Assembly: GCA_046049865.1 (NCBI GenBank)
Contig: JBJOQO010000068.1
Coordinates: 1-17,364, forward strand
Source: JANPCX01 sp046049865
GTDB lineage: Bacteria > Pseudomonadota > Gammaproteobacteria > Burkholderiales > Burkholderiaceae_C
DNA: 17,364 nucleotides
Direction of reading: 5' to 3'
Part shown: positions 15,185 through 17,364 of the stretch, piece after piece
Layout: the number at the start of each line of letters is the position of its first letter
Numbering within the stretch: position 1 is the first letter of the stretch
Position numbers and translations under genes: made by a program
The notes under the pieces: generated by a model
What the model saw: only the letters and a program-made list of their open reading frames with translations
Databases searched by the model: none
Told to the model about the DNA's origin: nothing

Positions 15185-16329
15185 ACCCCTTGGGGATCGC
15201 GCAGACGCTGCATTTTGTCCAAGATGCGCGCCACTTCGGCAGGGTCACGTAGCGATGCGGCGACCAGTTGCGCCACCTTGTCTTCATCAATGCGCAAATC
15301 GCCTTGGGCGTCAACGAAGGTGGCGTTGCGCCAATGGAAAATTTCCAGGCATTTGCTGCTGAAAGTGAAAGGCTGTTGCCACTTCCAGAAATTGGAGAAC
15401 TCGCCGTTGCCCAAATAAATGACCCACGAGCCCTCATACCCTGAGGCATCAGATGAAAACCCGTCTGGGTTGCGGAACCAGGTGCGGTCGCCTGGCACCC
15501 AGTACTTGGGCGGCAGTGGTTGCGACTGCGAACCCAGTTCACGCAGGAACACCTCGTGAAACTCACCCGACTTAATGGCCCGCGACTCCCACTGCGTTTG
15601 CAGGCGCGCATACAGCGCGGGGTTGTTGTCCTTGGCTTCTTTGGCGACGGCCAACAGCACCAGGTACTCGCTGGCGCGGTAGCAAGAGAATGAATATCGC
15701 AAACCATGCTCGCCAGGCTGCGTGGCGTCCTCCAGCGCTTGAACGAGATCGCAGCCGGGGCGAATCACAAAACCGCGGTCTTCGTCGTAATGCCAGTTGT
15801 GCTCGGGGCGCTCAGCTTGTGAGGTGCCAAAGTTCAACACCGTGCGCCGTGCCGCTTGCACCAAGTGAACGCGCATGCGCACCGCTGCCAAAAATTCCAG
15901 TGCACTGGGGAAGTTCTGCGGCACGGGACTGGCCAGCAGGGCTAGAACAATTTCCCGCTGCAAGTCGGCTGAGCTGGCCTGGGTGTCGAGCTGCAGTTGC
16001 TCGCACAAACCTGTTGTGTCCGAGTCGGGTGTCCATTCGCGGTAAGGCCTGATAGCCAAACGAAGCACCAGTGCTGGCGGGCCGTATAACGTGTCGATGG
16101 AACACTGCACCCACCGGTTCAGCCCCCAAGCGCGAAGTGCTTGCGAACAAACGACCTCTTCTGAGAAGCACTGGCTGATTTGCCCACACACGATGCGCAC
16201 ACCTGCCCGCGTCGCACTGAGCGATATGGCCGGCTCGGCGCTGTGGCGCACTGGCGCTTGCACATCTGGCACCGCACTTTGAGCACCGAAGACGCCAGGG
16301 GTTACACCTGGTACTGATGTTGATTCCAT
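15094..16329 (-). CDS. Tgl-like protein (possible protein-glutamine gamma-glutamyltransferase fold), function unproven
   Basis: A 411-residue product starts at ATG 16329, with GGGGAA six bases upstream. No signal peptide is evident; the first 45 residues are low-complexity. By eye, residues 150-320 match Bacillus subtilis Tgl, the spore-coat transglutaminase, in collinear order. RMRVHLVQAAR (151-161) aligns with its LRMNIVAAAK. A His/Trp-Tyr segment (about 176-185) precedes LVQALEDATQPG. RYSFSCYRASEYLVLLA, with Cys216, aligns with the Tgl catalytic-cysteine segment (Cys116). FRNPDGF (about 285-290) and WVIYLGNGEF (about 302-311) align with its FKNPEFD and NVILLGEDKYF. Tgl Glu115, Glu187 and His200 have no obvious counterparts (Ser215 and neutral residues instead). 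The protein carries about 110 extra N-terminal and about 60 extra C-terminal residues. The 3' end overlaps dusC by 91 bp and the gene diverges from a DUF1800 gene. It could be a catalytically altered relative; activity is unknown. Confidence 0.6.
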   Translation of the reverse strand: MESTSVPGVTPGVFGAQSAVPDVQAPVRHSAEPAISLSATRAGVRIVCGQISQCFSEEVVCSQALRAWGLNRWVQCSIDTLYGPPALVLRLAIRPYREWTPDSDTTGLCEQLQLDTQASSADLQREIVLALLASPVPQNFPSALEFLAAVRMRVHLVQAARRTVLNFGTSQAERPEHNWHYDEDRGFVIRPGCDLVQALEDATQPGEHGLRYSFSCYRASEYLVLLAVAKEAKDNNPALYARLQTQWESRAIKSGEFHEVFLRELGSQSQPLPPKYWVPGDRTWFRNPDGFSSDASGYEGSWVIYLGNGEFSNFWKWQQPFTFSSKCLEIFHWRNATFVDAQGDLRIDEDKVAQLVAASLRDPAEVARILDKMQRLRDPQGVYQEGGCVDSSREFPKWVCAGSTDLALPGI

Positions 16330-16575
16330 CAAACATTCCCCAACAAGCGTTTCAATGTGTGTCGCCGAAAAGGCATTCTGCCTGTGCTCAACCAGGGCAT
16401 CACTACGGGCAGACCCGTGGTCTCGTTCAACGTGCTGGGAGCAGCAGGGCTGTTGTTACAAATGAACGCAGCCCATCCTCTTGTTTCACGCACATTCACT
16501 TCATGCCCATCGGCATACCCCAAGAGTGAACCGTTTGTCTGCAATGCAGACCCTCAAGTTTTCGCAGGAGACAAC
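16330..16575. other. Divergent intergenic region between Tgl-like and DUF1800 genes
   Basis: The 246 bp between two divergent starts should hold promoters for both. No confident -35/-10 pair is visible. A ribosome site AGGAG (16566-16570) serves the right-hand gene. The frame of that gene stays open back to a stop at 16321-16323, but no good start with a ribosome site is seen in the extension. Confidence 0.5.
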
Positions 16576-17364
16576 ATGCAAACACTTCAAGAACCGCAGC
16601 GCGGCACGGTCCATGCTGTTTTTGCATCATCACCTGAGGTTGCTGAAGAAACAGGTGTCGTGGGGGCAGCGACGGTGACCGTGTTGGCCTTGGCGTCCAG
16701 CATGGTGGCCTGCGGTGGTGGGGGTGGCGGTGGTGCACCGAGCACAGCGCCTGCGGGGGCCAATGAAGAACTGCTGCAAAACGTGAGCGGACTGCCCGGC
16801 AGTGGTGGCAGTGCACCGCCCGTGCCAGCCTCACCCACCAGCAGAAAAGACGCGGCGCGGTTTCTGACCCAAGCCACCTTTGGCGCACGTTCCGTGGCCG
16901 AGATCGATGAGGTGCGCGCCAAAGGCTACGAGCGCTGGCTGTGGGAGCAGTTCAACCAACCCACGATGTCGCACCTCAGTTATCTGGCAGCGCAGCGCAC
17001 GAGGGAAAAAGAGAACCGCGCTTCTGAAGAAATGAGCTACGAAGCCATTTGGCAGCAATGGCTCACGGGCACGGATTTGCTGCGCGCACGCGCCAGTTGG
17101 GCCTTGCTGCAGTTCTTTGTGATTTCCAACATTGCGCCCGACATCCGCCCCCACGCCATGTCCAGCTACATGGACATGCTCAACAAAAACGCCTTCGGCA
17201 ACTTCCGCCAACTGCTGGAAGACGTGACCCTGCACCCTGCCATGGGCTACTACCTGAACATGCTGGAGTCAGAAAAAGAAGACCCCAAACAAGGCACCCA
17301 TCCCAACGAAAACTACGCCCGCGAAGTGCTGCAGCTTTTTTCGATTGGCCTGGTCAAGCTGAAC
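16576..17364 (+). CDS. DUF1800 family protein, putative lipoprotein (partial, C-terminus beyond window)
   Basis: The first 263 residues are present. A hydrophobic stretch (about 27-45, VVGAATVTVLALASSMVA) ends at Cys46 followed by a run of glycines. This resembles a lipoprotein signal, although Met at -3 and the acidic residues before the stretch (EVAEE) are atypical. After a Gly/Ser/Pro linker the DUF1800 domain begins at about 90: ARFLTQATFGA, RASWALLQFFVIS, MLNKNAFGNFRQLLEDVTLHPAMGYYLN and HPNENYAREVLQLFSIGL. The last contains the most conserved motif of the family. DUF1800 proteins usually pair with a DUF1501 (sulfatase-like, often Tat-exported) gene, which may lie beyond the right edge. 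The molecular function of the family is unknown to me. The ATG at 16576 has AGGAG five bases upstream. Confidence 0.88.
   Translation, partial: MQTLQEPQRGTVHAVFASSPEVAEETGVVGAATVTVLALASSMVACGGGGGGGAPSTAPAGANEELLQNVSGLPGSGGSAPPVPASPTSRKDAARFLTQATFGARSVAEIDEVRAKGYERWLWEQFNQPTMSHLSYLAAQRTREKENRASEEMSYEAIWQQWLTGTDLLRARASWALLQFFVISNIAPDIRPHAMSSYMDMLNKNAFGNFRQLLEDVTLHPAMGYYLNMLESEKEDPKQGTHPNENYAREVLQLFSIGLVKLN

Noticed and set aside
16317..16529. 70-codon plus-strand frame in the divergent spacer
   Set aside because: It has no ribosome site, overlaps the start of the Tgl-like gene and shows no protein-like pattern.
1..17364. Insertion sequences, transposases, tRNA genes or phage genes
   Set aside because: None was recognised on either strand; the region reads as ordinary chromosomal gene content.

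Overview
The window is about 17.4 kb of GC-rich (roughly 58-60% by eye), gene-dense DNA. It looks like a chromosomal segment of a betaproteobacterium of the Burkholderiales, most likely Comamonadaceae (Limnohabitans/Rhodoferax/Acidovorax-like). The basis is the phaC-phaA-phaB order, the pgeF gene and small membrane gene just before phaC, and the protein character; no rRNA or tRNA marker is present to confirm it.

Left block (1-6947, minus strand): a surface-adhesin export cassette, transcribed right to left. It encodes a LapB-type type I secretion ABC transporter with a degenerate peptidase domain, a LapC/HlyD-type periplasmic adaptor, then the N-terminal 1046 residues of a giant repeat adhesin that runs off the left edge. 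The adhesin has an N-terminal retention-module-like segment with a TAAG motif of the kind cut by LapG proteases. It is followed by cadherin/Ig-like repeats, a 15-residue proline-rich hinge and Calx-beta-type repeats. Part of the Calx-beta region is duplicated almost perfectly at DNA level with a 747-bp period. A minus-strand NUDIX hydrolase gene lies just upstream of the transporter.

Middle block (7614-10001): a fumarylpyruvate/fumarylacetoacetate hydrolase and a zeta-class GST isomerase (lower gentisate- or homogentisate-type ring-cleavage steps). These are tightly followed by pgeF (YfiH laccase-domain protein). Its 3' end overlaps a small convergent two-helix membrane-protein gene.

PHB block (10159-14077): phaC (class I PHA synthase), phaA (beta-ketothiolase) and phaB (acetoacetyl-CoA reductase), a complete acetyl-CoA to poly-3-hydroxybutyrate pathway. 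There is an inverted repeat between phaA and phaB and a clear intrinsic terminator after phaB.

Right block (14096-17364): dusC (tRNA dihydrouridine synthase) converges on and overlaps a 411-residue minus-strand protein. By eye that protein resembles the Bacillus spore-coat transglutaminase Tgl around the catalytic cysteine, but it lacks obvious counterparts of the other active-site residues. Divergent from it is the 5' part of a DUF1800-family putative lipoprotein that runs off the right edge.

The most interesting items are the Tgl-like protein, the LapA-type adhesin with its freshly duplicated repeats, and the 91-bp antisense overlap between dusC and the Tgl-like gene.
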